Position numbers and translations under genes: made by a program. Shown in pieces: positions 25,762 to 34,501 of a DNA stretch of 45,081 nt (position 1 is its first letter; each line of letters opens with the position of its first letter). The notes below the pieces were generated by a model. That model saw only the letters and a program-made list of their open reading frames with translations, searched no databases and was not told the DNA's origin. Location of the stretch: positions 1 through 45,081 of the forward strand of contig NZ_JNIJ01000049.1 of assembly GCF_000701345.1 (NCBI RefSeq). The letters run 5' to 3'. The DNA is from Bradyrhizobium sp. URHD0069 (GTDB lineage Bacteria > Pseudomonadota > Alphaproteobacteria > Rhizobiales > Xanthobacteraceae).

Positions 25762-26151
25762 CTATTTGGCGTACTCAAACGGGGGACTAGCCCTCAAGGC
25801 TTCCTTTGTGGCGCCCGCCAGAACCAGCTTGTTGTCGACCAATTTGAATTGGGATACCGAAACGGCGACATCGTGCTTCGCCAATCCGAGGAAGCCGCCG
25901 GCGTTGATGATGGCGTAGGAAACGGCTTTGTCGGGCGCGATGATGATATCGTCGATTGATCTGACGCGGTCATCCTTGTCGTTATATACAGGCTGCCCCA
26001 TGATTTGGCGTTTGGCGCTCCAACCCTTGGAGACGTCGCGCATCTCTGTGACGCTGACGCCGACCAGGGTAGAACCAGCCACCTGCGCGTGCGAGATGGT
26101 CGGCGCGGTTAGCGCAATGCTCGCAAACATCAAAATGTGGATCGATTTCAT
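25762..26151 (-). CDS. Exported PRC-barrel domain protein
   Basis: 129 residues with a signal peptide ending near ISHAQ. The mature protein is a single PRC-barrel (about 45-115): GQPVYNDKDDRVRSIDDIII, then SYAIINAGGFLGLAKHDVAV and FKLVDNKLVLAGATKEAL. Such periplasmic PRC-barrel proteins are common in rhizobia and often sit with general-stress genes; no binding partner is known. GGAGA precedes ATG 26151. Confidence 0.88.
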   Translation of the reverse strand: MKSIHILMFASIALTAPTISHAQVAGSTLVGVSVTEMRDVSKGWSAKRQIMGQPVYNDKDDRVRSIDDIIIAPDKAVSYAIINAGGFLGLAKHDVAVSVSQFKLVDNKLVLAGATKEALRASPPFEYAK

Positions 26152-26448
26152 GGCGACTCTCCATTGCAGCGGCGACCGCCGCTCGGCGGAAGATCGTCCG
26201 CAATCGGAATCTGAACCCGCCGTAGGTGATGCCTATACATTGAGCTCTTCCCCCGACCCCTTCGGGCCGTCGGGGGGCGCCCCGTAGTCAAAATTTACTA
26301 AAGCCCGGGCAGGAATGAATGAGCTTACAGTAACCAGGGTATAGGTATTTCTGCGTACGGATTCTCGTATTATCCGCGCTTCCTTACTTGGCCGTTCGGC
26401 TGGTGCGATCGGAGAGGACGGGACGGCCCCCCGGCGCTCGACCAGCTT

Positions 26449-27681
26449 TCAACCGGCTCTCGTCGACACAATGCGGACAAGGTCAGCGGCATTTTTGGCG
26501 CCAAGCTTTTCCATGATCCGTGCACGGTGGATTTCGATGGTCCGGAAGCTGATGCCGAGCTGACGGCCAGCTTCCTTGCTCGAGGCGCCTGCCGCGATCT
26601 GGGTGAGCACCTCGCGTTCCCGGGGCGTCAAGAAATCGTACCCTGGAAAGTGCGTCGACGTAACGCTTAAACCAGTGTCGCCGTCGCGACGGCGGGCACA
26701 GGCTGCCTTCACCTCGTCCACGCGCGTGACCGCCGTCTCCGCATCGAGCGGCGTCTCAATGAAATTGTCAGCGCCGATCTTGATCGCCTCAACCGTCGCC
26801 GGGATAGCGCGCATGGTGCCGGTGGCGCTCCTGAGGACGGACGGTATCGCCAAGGCTTGCTCGGCGCGACGATATCGAAACGTCGGAATGTAACGGCCGC
26901 GCGGAACGTCGATGAAGAGTAAATCCTTTGCGCCTGGGCCGGCGTAATAATGCTGGATCACCCGTCGCAATCGCCCTGCTTCGACTCGAACGATGGGGTC
27001 CTGCTGGGGATCGAAGTCTCCACTCCGTCCGAGGGCCTCGACGGCAATCGTGTAGCCCTTGAGGTGAGCGCTTTCACCACGCAACGTCGCCTCGATGACA
27101 AATCGAAGGAAAGCCGCCAGTCGCGGACAAGTTCGGAAGCTCTCGCTAGCCACCATCCGCTCGAGCGCGGCGCGGACTTCCGTTCCGGATGGATCCTCGT
27201 CGCGACCTTCGTTTTCCGCAACGGAGGCGAAAGCTCTCTCGCCCACCCCCGTCTGCCGTAGGAGGCGCGGGAGTTCAGGTTGTGGTGGCTGAGATCCGTC
27301 CCGCGTGCCGGTGGTCACATCAATGCATGAGCCGAAATAGCCCAGAAACTCCTCGTCAGCTGAAAAGTAGGGGCTGCCGATGTCGAGAACCAAACGATAA
27401 GCGCCGTCATGCCGGCGCAGCCGGTATTCCATACTGAATTCTTGGCGGCTGTCGAAGGCGGTGGTGTAGACCGATAGGCAACTTGAGAAATCGTCTGGAT
27501 GGACGCCTTCGGCCCATCCATTTCCAAGCTCCTGTTCCATCCTGCGACCGGTGAACTCGAGCCAGGCACGATTGAACCAATCACACGACTTGTCAGGTCC
27601 AGAGGTCCAAATCATCATTTTGGCTCTGTCGGCCAACAGGTGAAAAGAATAAATCTCCGATTGCAGCGATTTGTGCAGCAT
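26449..27681 (-). CDS. Chimeric regulator: PAS, cyclase-associated N-domain, partial receiver, LuxR HTH
   Basis: 410 residues. PAS at about 12-125 (WFNRAWLEFTG, GVHPDDFSSCL, EYRLRRHDGAYRLVLDIGSP). Residues about 168-272 match a domain usually found at the N-terminus of rhizobial TolB/TPR or cyclase-type proteins (ALERMVASESFRTCPRLAAF, DFDPQQDPIVRVEAGRLRR, DVPRGRYIPTF). Residues about 285-322 look like the last third of a FixJ-type receiver (TVEAIKIGADNFIETPLDAE), without the phosphoacceptor part. A LuxR/FixJ helix-turn-helix closes the protein at about 347-405 (LTPREREVLTQIAAGASSKE). No kinase is nearby. The signal is probably read by the PAS domain; targets unknown. Confidence 0.85.
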   Translation of the reverse strand: MLHKSLQSEIYSFHLLADRAKMMIWTSGPDKSCDWFNRAWLEFTGRRMEQELGNGWAEGVHPDDFSSCLSVYTTAFDSRQEFSMEYRLRRHDGAYRLVLDIGSPYFSADEEFLGYFGSCIDVTTGTRDGSQPPQPELPRLLRQTGVGERAFASVAENEGRDEDPSGTEVRAALERMVASESFRTCPRLAAFLRFVIEATLRGESAHLKGYTIAVEALGRSGDFDPQQDPIVRVEAGRLRRVIQHYYAGPGAKDLLFIDVPRGRYIPTFRYRRAEQALAIPSVLRSATGTMRAIPATVEAIKIGADNFIETPLDAETAVTRVDEVKAACARRRDGDTGLSVTSTHFPGYDFLTPREREVLTQIAAGASSKEAGRQLGISFRTIEIHRARIMEKLGAKNAADLVRIVSTRAG

Positions 27682-27716
27682 CTCAAAGATGCTCCGTCAA
27701 AGCGTCTCGCAAGTGA

Positions 27717-28235
27717 CTATAGCACGACGCCAGACGCTGTGTGTGACGCTACCGCGGCCTTTCCGTTGCCGAGGATGAAGGCAAACGACGTCATCAGGAT
27801 CGGCCGGAACCGCGCCCGCGCCGCCTCGACCGCCGATTCGAGCAGCGGCTTGCGGTCGCGGACGTGGAGTTCGAGGGGGACTTCGACGATGAGAATGGCG
27901 TTCTTCGCCGACAGCGCGATCAGCAGGATCAATCCAATTTGGGTGTAGAGATTGTTCTCGATCCGTAATCCCGAGAGCACCGCCATCGGGCCGAGCAACG
28001 AAAGCGGTACGGCCAAAATGACGGCGATCGGCGCGTACCAGCTTTCATATTGTCCGGCGAGCACCAGGTACACAAGCAGCAGGGCCAGGCCGAACACGTA
28101 GTAGATCTGGTTGCCGCAGGCACTTAAAGTGACAAACGCCGATATGGCGAAGGCAATACGGGAGATGGCGGTGGCTCGCTGCCTCACGCTGCTGCCGTTT
28201 AGTTTGGAGCGTGCTGACGAATGCCTGGGCTTCAT
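27717..28235 (-). pseudogene. Collapsed RND efflux remnant: lipoprotein-like start joined to an RND pump C-terminal fragment
   Basis: An open frame of 172 codons from ATG 28235. Its first 40 residues end in a lipoprotein-like signal (ISRIAFAISAFVTLSACGNQ), as found at the start of RND periplasmic adaptor proteins. It then runs without a break into the C-terminal membrane region of an AcrB/HAE1 pump: LLVYLVLAGQYESWYAPIAV, LIALSAKNAILIVE, AARARFRPILMTSFAFILG. After FAFILG the similarity stops and a short unrelated tail ends at 27717. An intact pump has over 1000 residues, so a deletion seems to have joined an adaptor gene to its pump gene in frame. Confidence 0.75.
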
Positions 28236-28430
28236 TCTCGTGCCCCACTTCATGTTGCGCCCGCGAACGCTTTTGTCCTGAGGAAGCCTTCCGCCATGCT
28301 TGAATAGCAACAATCCGCTTGCAGTGGAACTCGAAAGAGAAAATGATCTCGCCCGCGAAGATTTTTCCAGCAGCGCTTTTAAAATTTCATTTCGGTTGAA
28401 GCGCCGGCGACAACGAAAAGGATTCTGCAA

Positions 28431-29255
28431 ATGATCACCACGTTTACACGTGCGGCGGCGCTTGGGACATCGATGGCGGCCGCGATATTCGCTGTGGCGA
28501 CGCCGGCATTTTCGCAGGCGCCGACCGGTGCACAACGCAACGCTATCCGATCCGAATGCCGCTCGGACTATCAGGCACATTGCGCCAGCATCCCGCCGGG
28601 CGGCGCGGCGTCGCTGCAATGCCTGCAGAAAAATATGTCGAGTCTCTCGTCGTCCTGCCAGACCGCCGTGCGTGCGGTGGAAGCACCGGCTGCGCCGAAG
28701 GCCGAATCTACTCCGGCGGCCGAGTCCACGCCGGCCGCCGCGCCGGCTAAGCCCGCGGCGGGAACCGCGGCTCCACCGGCGGCCTCGAAAGCGGCGGCAG
28801 CCACCACATCGGCGAAAAAGCCGAGCGATGCGCAGGTTGCGGCGATCCGCAGCGCGTGCCGGTCCGACCATCAAAAAGTCTGCGCCGGCGTGCCGACCGG
28901 CGGCTCTGCGGCGCTGAGCTGTTTGGAACAGAACAAGTCGAAAGTCTCGGCGCCCTGCCAGCAGGCCGTCAACGCGGCCAGCGGCGGCGCCACAACCCCT
29001 GCTGCGGGCGCCGCAGCGGCAGCCGCCAGTCCCGGAGCAGCCCCCACCGCCGCGCCTGCTGCCACGCTGGTGCTGCGGCCGATGCGGCCGCGCGAGGAGC
29101 TGTTCGTCTTGAGGTCGGCGTGTAGTGGAGACGTCCGCACGCTTTGCGGCGGCGTTGCGCCCGGCGGCGGCCGCATCGTGCAATGTCTGGCGACGCGTGC
29201 AGCCTCCATCTCACCCGCGTGCAAGGAAGTTCTGGCTCAGTTCGCTGCGCAATAA
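28431..29255 (+). CDS. Exported protein with three cysteine-rich GLG1-like repeats
   Basis: 274 residues, signal peptide ending near AFSQA (about 29). Three repeats of about 45 residues hold four Cys each at exactly the same spacing (8, 13 and 12 residues): C43, C51, C64, C76; C143, C151, C164, C176; C231, C239, C252, C264. Typical phrases are IRSECRSDYQAHCASIPPGG and IRSACRSDHQKVCAGVPTGG. The pattern resembles the cysteine-rich GLG1 repeat. Ala/Pro/Thr-rich linkers separate the repeats (about 82-132 and 182-215). The Cys residues probably form disulfides in the periplasm. No function is known for the bacterial form. Confidence 0.85.
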   Translation: MITTFTRAAALGTSMAAAIFAVATPAFSQAPTGAQRNAIRSECRSDYQAHCASIPPGGAASLQCLQKNMSSLSSSCQTAVRAVEAPAAPKAESTPAAESTPAAAPAKPAAGTAAPPAASKAAAATTSAKKPSDAQVAAIRSACRSDHQKVCAGVPTGGSAALSCLEQNKSKVSAPCQQAVNAASGGATTPAAGAAAAAASPGAAPTAAPAATLVLRPMRPREELFVLRSACSGDVRTLCGGVAPGGGRIVQCLATRAASISPACKEVLAQFAAQ

Positions 29256-29304
29256 CTAGATTCAACCGAAGGTTCAGTGCGCGAGTCTTCGCGAGAACCG
29301 TCGG

Positions 29305-29661
29305 CTACTCGGCTCGAAAGGCGAGGATCAATTGAATTAATCGAACGGACAAAACGACGTAGCAGAGCGACATGGCGAGCTGATACGCAACATGCCACTC
29401 CAGCTTCGCCAACTTGTAAAGACCGTCGAGGAAATTCAGGACAAGAAGCACGACGCCGAACAGCATGACGCCGCGGCCAATGAGGCTATGACGTAAATAG
29501 CCGAATAGAACGATAGCGGGCTCGTTGCTCGAGACATGCGCCCCCGCCGAGATGATCAATGTCCCGACGATCATCTTTCCGACGTGATCGAACATTTGCC
29601 TGGAGGCTTGCTCGACATGCTCAGCGTAGAACGTAAGCCACTTGGTCCTGATATTCCACAT
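29305..29661 (-). CDS. Small membrane protein, unknown function
   Basis: 118 residues from ATG 29661, with AAGGAG 6 nt upstream. Three hydrophobic segments: VGKMIVGTLIISAGAHV (weak), GVMLFGVVLLVLNFLDGLY and YQLAMSLCYVVLSVRLIQLI. The N-terminus is amphipathic and aromatic (MWNIRTKWLTFYAEHVEQAS). No known domain was recognised. It converges with the cysteine-repeat gene. Confidence 0.75.
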   Translation of the reverse strand: MWNIRTKWLTFYAEHVEQASRQMFDHVGKMIVGTLIISAGAHVSSNEPAIVLFGYLRHSLIGRGVMLFGVVLLVLNFLDGLYKLAKLEWHVAYQLAMSLCYVVLSVRLIQLILAFRAE

Positions 29662-29977
29662 GGTTGCTCCTTGCGATGGCGGACGGCATCGGATGGGCTA
29701 GTCTTGAGCGCGTCCGTTCAAACAGCGATTTTCCGGACGTTCAGTACAATGGCTCCCCGACCGAGAAGCAAGAACCCGGCTTGTTGATTTTTCAGAGAGC
29801 GCCGACGTGAGTAGGATTCCCTGCGACACATGATCCGCTCTGGGATAGCCCACCTCGCAAGAAATAACGGACATGAACCAAGCGGTACTCACCAAATTAG
29901 GAGTACACGCTCCAAGGTTTGTTGATTTAAGCTGCGACTCATCCGCATGTGAAAAGCCATCGAGGGAGGAAGACTTC
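29662..29977. other. Upstream region of the salicylate-type operon
   Basis: 316 nt between divergent genes. No gene is seen. The reading frame of the flavin hydroxylase extends upstream into this region (from 29873), but that part lacks a ribosome site and family similarity. An inverted repeat at 29885-29906 may be an operator. Confidence 0.5.
29885..29906. promoter_or_regulatory. Candidate operator upstream of the CoA-ligase operon
   Basis: Perfect 6-bp arms gtactc and gagtac flank an AT-rich 10-nt spacer (accaaattag), about 70 nt before the GTG start at 29978. Size and symmetry would suit a MarR- or TetR-type dimer. It does not match the palindrome at 35178, so a common regulator is not shown. 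Confidence 0.35.
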
Positions 29978-31129
29978 GTGCGTATCGCCGTGATCGGCGG
30001 AGGCCCCGGAGGTCTCTATTTTGCTTATCTCTGGAAAAGGCGGCACCCGGACGCCCAGATCGATCTGTTTGAGCAGAACGCCGCCGGCGCCACCTGGGGT
30101 TTCGGCGTGGTGTTCTCCGAGCAGGCGCTTGAATTCCTGCGCGCCGATGATCCCGACACGGTCGATGCCATCGCGCCGCGGATGGAGAGCTGGAAGAACA
30201 TTACGCTCAATCTGCGCGGCGAGAGCGTCGAGATCGACGGCATCGGCTTTTCCTCGATCGGCCGGCTTGATCTGCTCAGGACTCTGCAGCAACGCGCATC
30301 CTCGGTCGGCGTCATCATGCGATACGACACGCCGATCCAGTCGGTGGACCAGTTGGCCGGTTACGATCTGATTGTCGCGGCGGATGGCCTGAACTCGCTG
30401 GTGCGCCGCAGCTTTGAGGACGATTTCGGCACCTCATTGTCTTATTCCGCCAACAAATTCGCCTGGTACGGCACAACCAAGCGCTTCGAGACGTTGTCGC
30501 AGACCTTTGTGCAGACCGAGCTCGGCGCGTTCAACGCCCATCACTATCGATACTCGCCGTCGATGAGCACATTTTTGGTCGAATGCGATTTGGCGACGTG
30601 GCAGCGCTACGGCTTTGCGGAGAAGACCATCGAGGAATCGCAAACCATTTGCGAAGGCGTCTTCGCGGCCACGCTCGAGGGTCACCCGCTGGCATCGAAC
30701 AAATCCGTGTGGCGCAATTTCCCCTGGATCTGGAATGAGCGCTGGTCGTTCAAGAATATGGTGCTGATCGGCGACTCCCTGCATTCGGCACATTTTTCGA
30801 TCGGCTCGGGCACGCGGCTCGCCATCGAGGATGCGATCGCGCTTGCGAAGGCGCTGGAGGCGGAACGCGATATTTCCGCAGGCCTCGATCGTTACCAGAG
30901 CGAGCGCCAGCCGATCGTGAAGAAGCTGGTGACGGCGGCGCGCACCAGCGCCGACTGGTACGATAAATTTCCCGAGCACATGAAACTTGGCCTGATGGAT
31001 TTTGCGTATAGCTACATCACCCGATCGGGCCGCATTGACGACGCGCGCCTGCGCGCGATGTCGCCGGCCTTCATGGCGCGGTACGAAGCCTCCAGGCGGC
31101 CGCTGGAGCAGGGCGGGAGCCAGCGATGA
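29978..31129 (+). CDS. FAD-dependent aromatic hydroxylase, probably salicylyl-CoA 5-hydroxylase type
   Basis: 383 residues from GTG 29978, preceded by GGGAGGA at 7 nt. FAD-binding GGGPGGLYFAYLWKRRHP at the N-terminus, the AADGLNSLVRRSF motif mid-protein and VLIGDSLHSAHFSIGSGTRL near the C-terminal third give a group A flavoprotein hydroxylase. The HSAHFSIGSGTRLAIEDA block is that of the subgroup acting on aromatic CoA thioesters (salicylyl-CoA, 2-aminobenzoyl-CoA). The stop overlaps the start of a benzoate-CoA-ligase-type gene (ATGA). With gentisate genes 4 kb away, 5-hydroxylation of salicylyl-CoA is the best guess. An anthranilate-type substrate is the alternative. Confidence 0.82.
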   Translation: MRIAVIGGGPGGLYFAYLWKRRHPDAQIDLFEQNAAGATWGFGVVFSEQALEFLRADDPDTVDAIAPRMESWKNITLNLRGESVEIDGIGFSSIGRLDLLRTLQQRASSVGVIMRYDTPIQSVDQLAGYDLIVAADGLNSLVRRSFEDDFGTSLSYSANKFAWYGTTKRFETLSQTFVQTELGAFNAHHYRYSPSMSTFLVECDLATWQRYGFAEKTIEESQTICEGVFAATLEGHPLASNKSVWRNFPWIWNERWSFKNMVLIGDSLHSAHFSIGSGTRLAIEDAIALAKALEAERDISAGLDRYQSERQPIVKKLVTAARTSADWYDKFPEHMKLGLMDFAYSYITRSGRIDDARLRAMSPAFMARYEASRRPLEQGGSQR

Positions 31130-32757
31130 GGTCGAAGCCGGATGGAGCCCTCGAGATTGCCGACGCCGTCCCGTCCGATGGCCCGGGCGCGCTGGAGATC
31201 GGCTTTGCGCTGCCGGAACGCTACAACGCCAGCCGCATTCTGTTCGACAATCTCGGTAAAGGCCGGGGCGACCGGCTTGCGCTGACCGGCCCGTCGGGAA
31301 CGCGCAGCTATGCCGAGCTTTGCGCCGAGGCCTCGCGGTGGGGACACGGTTTCCTGTCACTGGGATTAAACCGCGGCGACCGTATCCTGATGTTCCTCGA
31401 TGATACGGCGGCCTATCCGGCCGCCTTCTTCGGCGCGGTTCGCGCAGGCTTCGTGCCGCTTCTGATCAATACGCTGACGCCGCCTGATCTCCTGCAATTC
31501 TATCTGTCGGATTCCGGCGCCACGGTGGCCGTTGCCGACGCCGAGTTTTGCGCCCGCTTCAATGCGGTGGTTTGCAATGATACGTCGTTATGCACGTTGA
31601 TCGTGGTCAATGGCGCTGCCGGCGATCACGCCGTGCCAAATACCATCGTCGCGGAAAAATGGTTGCGGGGTTTGGCGGCCGATCTTGCGGAAGCCGACAC
31701 CCACCGCAACGAAATGGCGTTCTGGATGTATTCGTCGGGCTCGACCGGACGCCCCAAGGGCATCGTCCATCTGCAGCACGACATGGCCTATAGCGAAGCC
31801 GCGTTCGCGCGCAACGTGCTGAAGCTCAAGCCGGACGACATCTGCTTTTCGGTGCCGAAGATCTTCTTCGCCTACGGCTTCGGCAATTCCATTACCTTCC
31901 CGTTCTCCGCCGGCGCGGCGACGCTGCTGTTGCCGGGCCAGCCGAAACCGGCGGCGATCTTTGAGGCGATCGAGCGCTTCCGCCCAAGCGTGTTTTTCGG
32001 ATTGCCGACGCTCTATACCTCATTGACCAACGCTGATGGTGGGGCCGCCACGGATTTTTCGTCGCTGCGAATGTCGCTGTCCGCGGCCGAGGTGCTTTCG
32101 GCCGAGGTCTTTAACAGATGGAAAAGACTTTCCGGCCTTGAAATCATCGAAGGGTTGGGCTCCACGGAGGTGCTGCACATCTATCTGTCCAACCGGCCGG
32201 ACAAGAAGAAGCTCGGTGCCGCAGGGCTTCGCGTACCCGGATACGAAATTGCGCTGAAAGACAAAGACGGCCGGGAGGTCGGCGACAACGAAGAAGGCAT
32301 CCTGTGGGTGCGCGGCGATTCCAACACGCCGCTCTACTGGAACCGACCGGACAAATCGGCGGAGACCATCCGCGAGGAGGGATGGATCTACACCGGCGAC
32401 CGTTTTATGCGCGACGGCGACGGCTTTCATTTCTTCCGCGGCCGTGCCGACGACCTGATCAAGATTTCGGGCCAATGGGTCTATCCGCTCGAGGTCGAGC
32501 TTTGCCTTGCCGAACATCCGAGGGTGCGCGAATGCGCGGTGTTTGCGGCCGAACTGCCGGACCGGCGTATGACCTTGAAGGCGGTGGTGGTCATGAACAG
32601 CCGCGCGTTCGACCCAACCGAGGCGACCAAAATGCTGCAGGATTACGTCAAGGCAAAGCTGTTGCCTTACAAATACCCGCGCGAGGTGCGGTTTTTGGAT
32701 GAACTGCCGAAGACTGGCACCGGCAAGATCGACCGTCAGGCGCTGCTGAGGATTTAG
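31126..32757 (+). CDS. Benzoate-CoA ligase family enzyme, probably salicylate-CoA ligase
   Basis: 543 residues, adenylate-forming family. AMP-binding P-loop MYSSGSTGRPKGIVHLQHDM, the aromatic acid pocket region VPKIFFAYGFGNSITFPFSA, EGLGSTEVLHIYLSN, hinge YTGDRFMRDGDGFHFFRGRA followed by DDLIKISGQWVYPLEVE, and the C-terminal catalytic Lys in KTGTGKIDRQALLRI. The order and the FFAYGFGNS motif are those of the benzoate-CoA ligase clade. Translation is coupled to the hydroxylase gene. It would activate an aromatic acid with ATP and CoA before ring hydroxylation. Confidence 0.9.
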   Translation: MRSKPDGALEIADAVPSDGPGALEIGFALPERYNASRILFDNLGKGRGDRLALTGPSGTRSYAELCAEASRWGHGFLSLGLNRGDRILMFLDDTAAYPAAFFGAVRAGFVPLLINTLTPPDLLQFYLSDSGATVAVADAEFCARFNAVVCNDTSLCTLIVVNGAAGDHAVPNTIVAEKWLRGLAADLAEADTHRNEMAFWMYSSGSTGRPKGIVHLQHDMAYSEAAFARNVLKLKPDDICFSVPKIFFAYGFGNSITFPFSAGAATLLLPGQPKPAAIFEAIERFRPSVFFGLPTLYTSLTNADGGAATDFSSLRMSLSAAEVLSAEVFNRWKRLSGLEIIEGLGSTEVLHIYLSNRPDKKKLGAAGLRVPGYEIALKDKDGREVGDNEEGILWVRGDSNTPLYWNRPDKSAETIREEGWIYTGDRFMRDGDGFHFFRGRADDLIKISGQWVYPLEVELCLAEHPRVRECAVFAAELPDRRMTLKAVVVMNSRAFDPTEATKMLQDYVKAKLLPYKYPREVRFLDELPKTGTGKIDRQALLRI

Positions 32758-32798
32758 CGATTGCGCTGCTGCGCTCCCTCTCCCGCTTGCGGGAATGC

Positions 32799-33992
32799 CT
32801 AACCCGTCAGCCCCGTCGCGCCATAGAGCCAGGCGAGATCGCGGTAATAATCTTCCGACGTTTTCGCGCTCATGATGGCATTGCGGATGCGGGCGTGCTC
32901 GCCGGCGGGGTGATAGATGTGCTCGCCGATGGCGCGGGACAACAGCTGCACCCGCGCGGTGCGCGGAAAGCGCTGCGCGCGGTAGCGTTCAAGCGCGCTG
33001 GTGTGATCGTCGTGTGTTCCCAGCATGTGCGACAGGCAGACCGCGTCTTCCAGCGCCATGCAGGCGCCTTGCGCGAAATACTGCAGCATCGGGTGCGCGG
33101 CATCGCCCAGCAGCGCGACGCGGCCATCGACCCAGCGCTCCGTGGGATCGCGGTCGCACAATACCCAGAGCTTCCAGTTCTTGCCGTGGCGAATGATGTC
33201 TTTCGCGCGTGCATGCACGTGCGCAAAACCCTGCATCACCTCTTCGTCAGATACCGGCTTGCCGGCAACCGGCTCCGGCGCGTCGTTGTGACAGGTCACG
33301 ACGAGATTGAACACTTTCCAGCCCGACAGCGGGTAGTGCACGATATGGCATTTCGGCCCCGCCCATAACGTCGCCGCATTCCAGCGCAGATCCTCCGGCA
33401 TCTCCTCGGTCGGAATCACCGAACGATAAGTGGTGTGGCCGGAAACCCGCGGCGGCCCGTCGGCCGTGACCGATTTACGGACGTTCGACCACAGGCCGTC
33501 CGCGCCGATCAGCAGCGCTCCCGTCACGCGCTCGCCGGAGGCAAGCCGCGCCGTCACCGAAGAGCCGTCCTGATCATAGCCGATGACTTCGCAGCTGACG
33601 CGCAATTCGATCAGCTCGTGGTTTTGGCAAGCCTTTAAGAACACGCCGTGCAGATCGCCGCGATGCACGACCGCATAAGGATTGCCGAAGCGCGCACGGA
33701 ACGCCTCGCGCAGGTCGATATGGGTGATCTCTTCGGCGGTCAGCGCATCCATCAGCCGCAGCTGATCGATATAGACCGCCATGCCGCGCGCGGCCTCGCC
33801 GACGCCGAGATAGTCGAAGGCGTGGAAGGCATTGGGCCCGAGCTGGATTCCGGCGCCGATTTCACCAAGCGCTGAGGCCTTTTCGAGCAGGATTGAACGG
33901 ATGCCTTTTTGTGCAAGTCCAAGCGCGGCCGCGAGGCCGCCGATGCCGCCGCCCGCGATCAGGACAGGCCGCTCCCTAACGGCCGAACCCAT
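32799..33992 (-). CDS. 3-hydroxybenzoate 6-monooxygenase-type flavoprotein
   Basis: 397 residues from ATG 33992, overlapping the MarR stop by one base (TGATG). Group A flavin hydroxylase: VLIAGGGIGGLAAALGLAQK, then EIGAGIQLGPNAFHAFDYLG, LLIGADGLWSNVRK, and GRVALLGDAAHPMLQYFAQG followed by ACMALEDAVCL. The length and YFAQGACMALEDA block match 3-hydroxybenzoate 6-hydroxylases, which use NADH and O2 to make gentisate. The location beside gentisate dioxygenase and maleylpyruvate isomerase supports that over salicylate 1-hydroxylase. Confidence 0.88.
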   Translation of the reverse strand: MGSAVRERPVLIAGGGIGGLAAALGLAQKGIRSILLEKASALGEIGAGIQLGPNAFHAFDYLGVGEAARGMAVYIDQLRLMDALTAEEITHIDLREAFRARFGNPYAVVHRGDLHGVFLKACQNHELIELRVSCEVIGYDQDGSSVTARLASGERVTGALLIGADGLWSNVRKSVTADGPPRVSGHTTYRSVIPTEEMPEDLRWNAATLWAGPKCHIVHYPLSGWKVFNLVVTCHNDAPEPVAGKPVSDEEVMQGFAHVHARAKDIIRHGKNWKLWVLCDRDPTERWVDGRVALLGDAAHPMLQYFAQGACMALEDAVCLSHMLGTHDDHTSALERYRAQRFPRTARVQLLSRAIGEHIYHPAGEHARIRNAIMSAKTSEDYYRDLAWLYGATGLTG

Positions 33993-34501
33993 CAGCCTGA
34001 TTTCCTGAAATGTTCGAGCGCGTCTTCGGCGCGCAGCGGCACCCGCGACGCCTCGTTGTTGAGATCGACCAGCTGCGTCAGGAGCGACGTCAGCGTCTTG
34101 CGGTCGGCCGGCTTCAAGGGCTGCAGCATCCGCGCCTGGGCGCGATCGACCAATGGCATGATGTCGCGCAACAGCGCCGCGCCGGCCTTGGTCAGATAAA
34201 GCAGCTTTACCCGCTTGTCCTCGCGCGCCGGCTTTCGCTCGAGATAGTCCTTCGCCTCGAGCCGCTCGATCACGTTGCCCAAGGTCGAGCGGTCGAAGGC
34301 AATCACGGCGGAAAGCCGCGTCGCATCGATGCCGGGGTGGGTGTGAATCGCGACCAGCGCTGCAAATTGCACCGGCGTCAGGTCGTAAGCCCTGCACTCC
34401 TCCGCGAAAATCGCCACCGCAATCTGCTGCATCCGCCGAAACAAATATCCCGGCTTGGTATAGACGGCATCCATCGTCACCGGCGCCGATTTATTCTGCA
34501 T
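33992..34501 (-). CDS. MarR family transcriptional regulator
   Basis: 169 residues from ATG 34501; an internal start at 34474 (MDAVYTKPG) is also possible since the ribosome site is weak. Winged-helix features: AIHTHPGIDATRLSAVIAFD, RSTLGNVIERLEAKDYLERK and the wing with PAREDKRVKLLYLTKAG. It overlaps the isomerase end by 11 nt and the hydroxylase start by 1 nt, so it is cotranscribed with the gentisate genes. It likely represses them in the absence of an aromatic ligand. Confidence 0.92.
   Translation of the reverse strand: MQNKSAPVTMDAVYTKPGYLFRRMQQIAVAIFAEECRAYDLTPVQFAALVAIHTHPGIDATRLSAVIAFDRSTLGNVIERLEAKDYLERKPAREDKRVKLLYLTKAGAALLRDIMPLVDRAQARMLQPLKPADRKTLTSLLTQLVDLNNEASRVPLRAEDALEHFRKSG

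Noticed and set aside
28236..29183. Minus-strand upstream part of the frame containing the RND remnant
   Set aside because: This Arg/Gly-rich stretch is the shadow of the cysteine-repeat gene on the plus strand; only the part from ATG 28235 onward shows RND similarity.
29873..29977. Longer N-terminus for the salicylyl-CoA-type hydroxylase
   Set aside because: The FAD-binding motif starts right after GTG 29978, which has a strong ribosome site; the extra 35 residues match nothing expected of the family and cover the likely operator.
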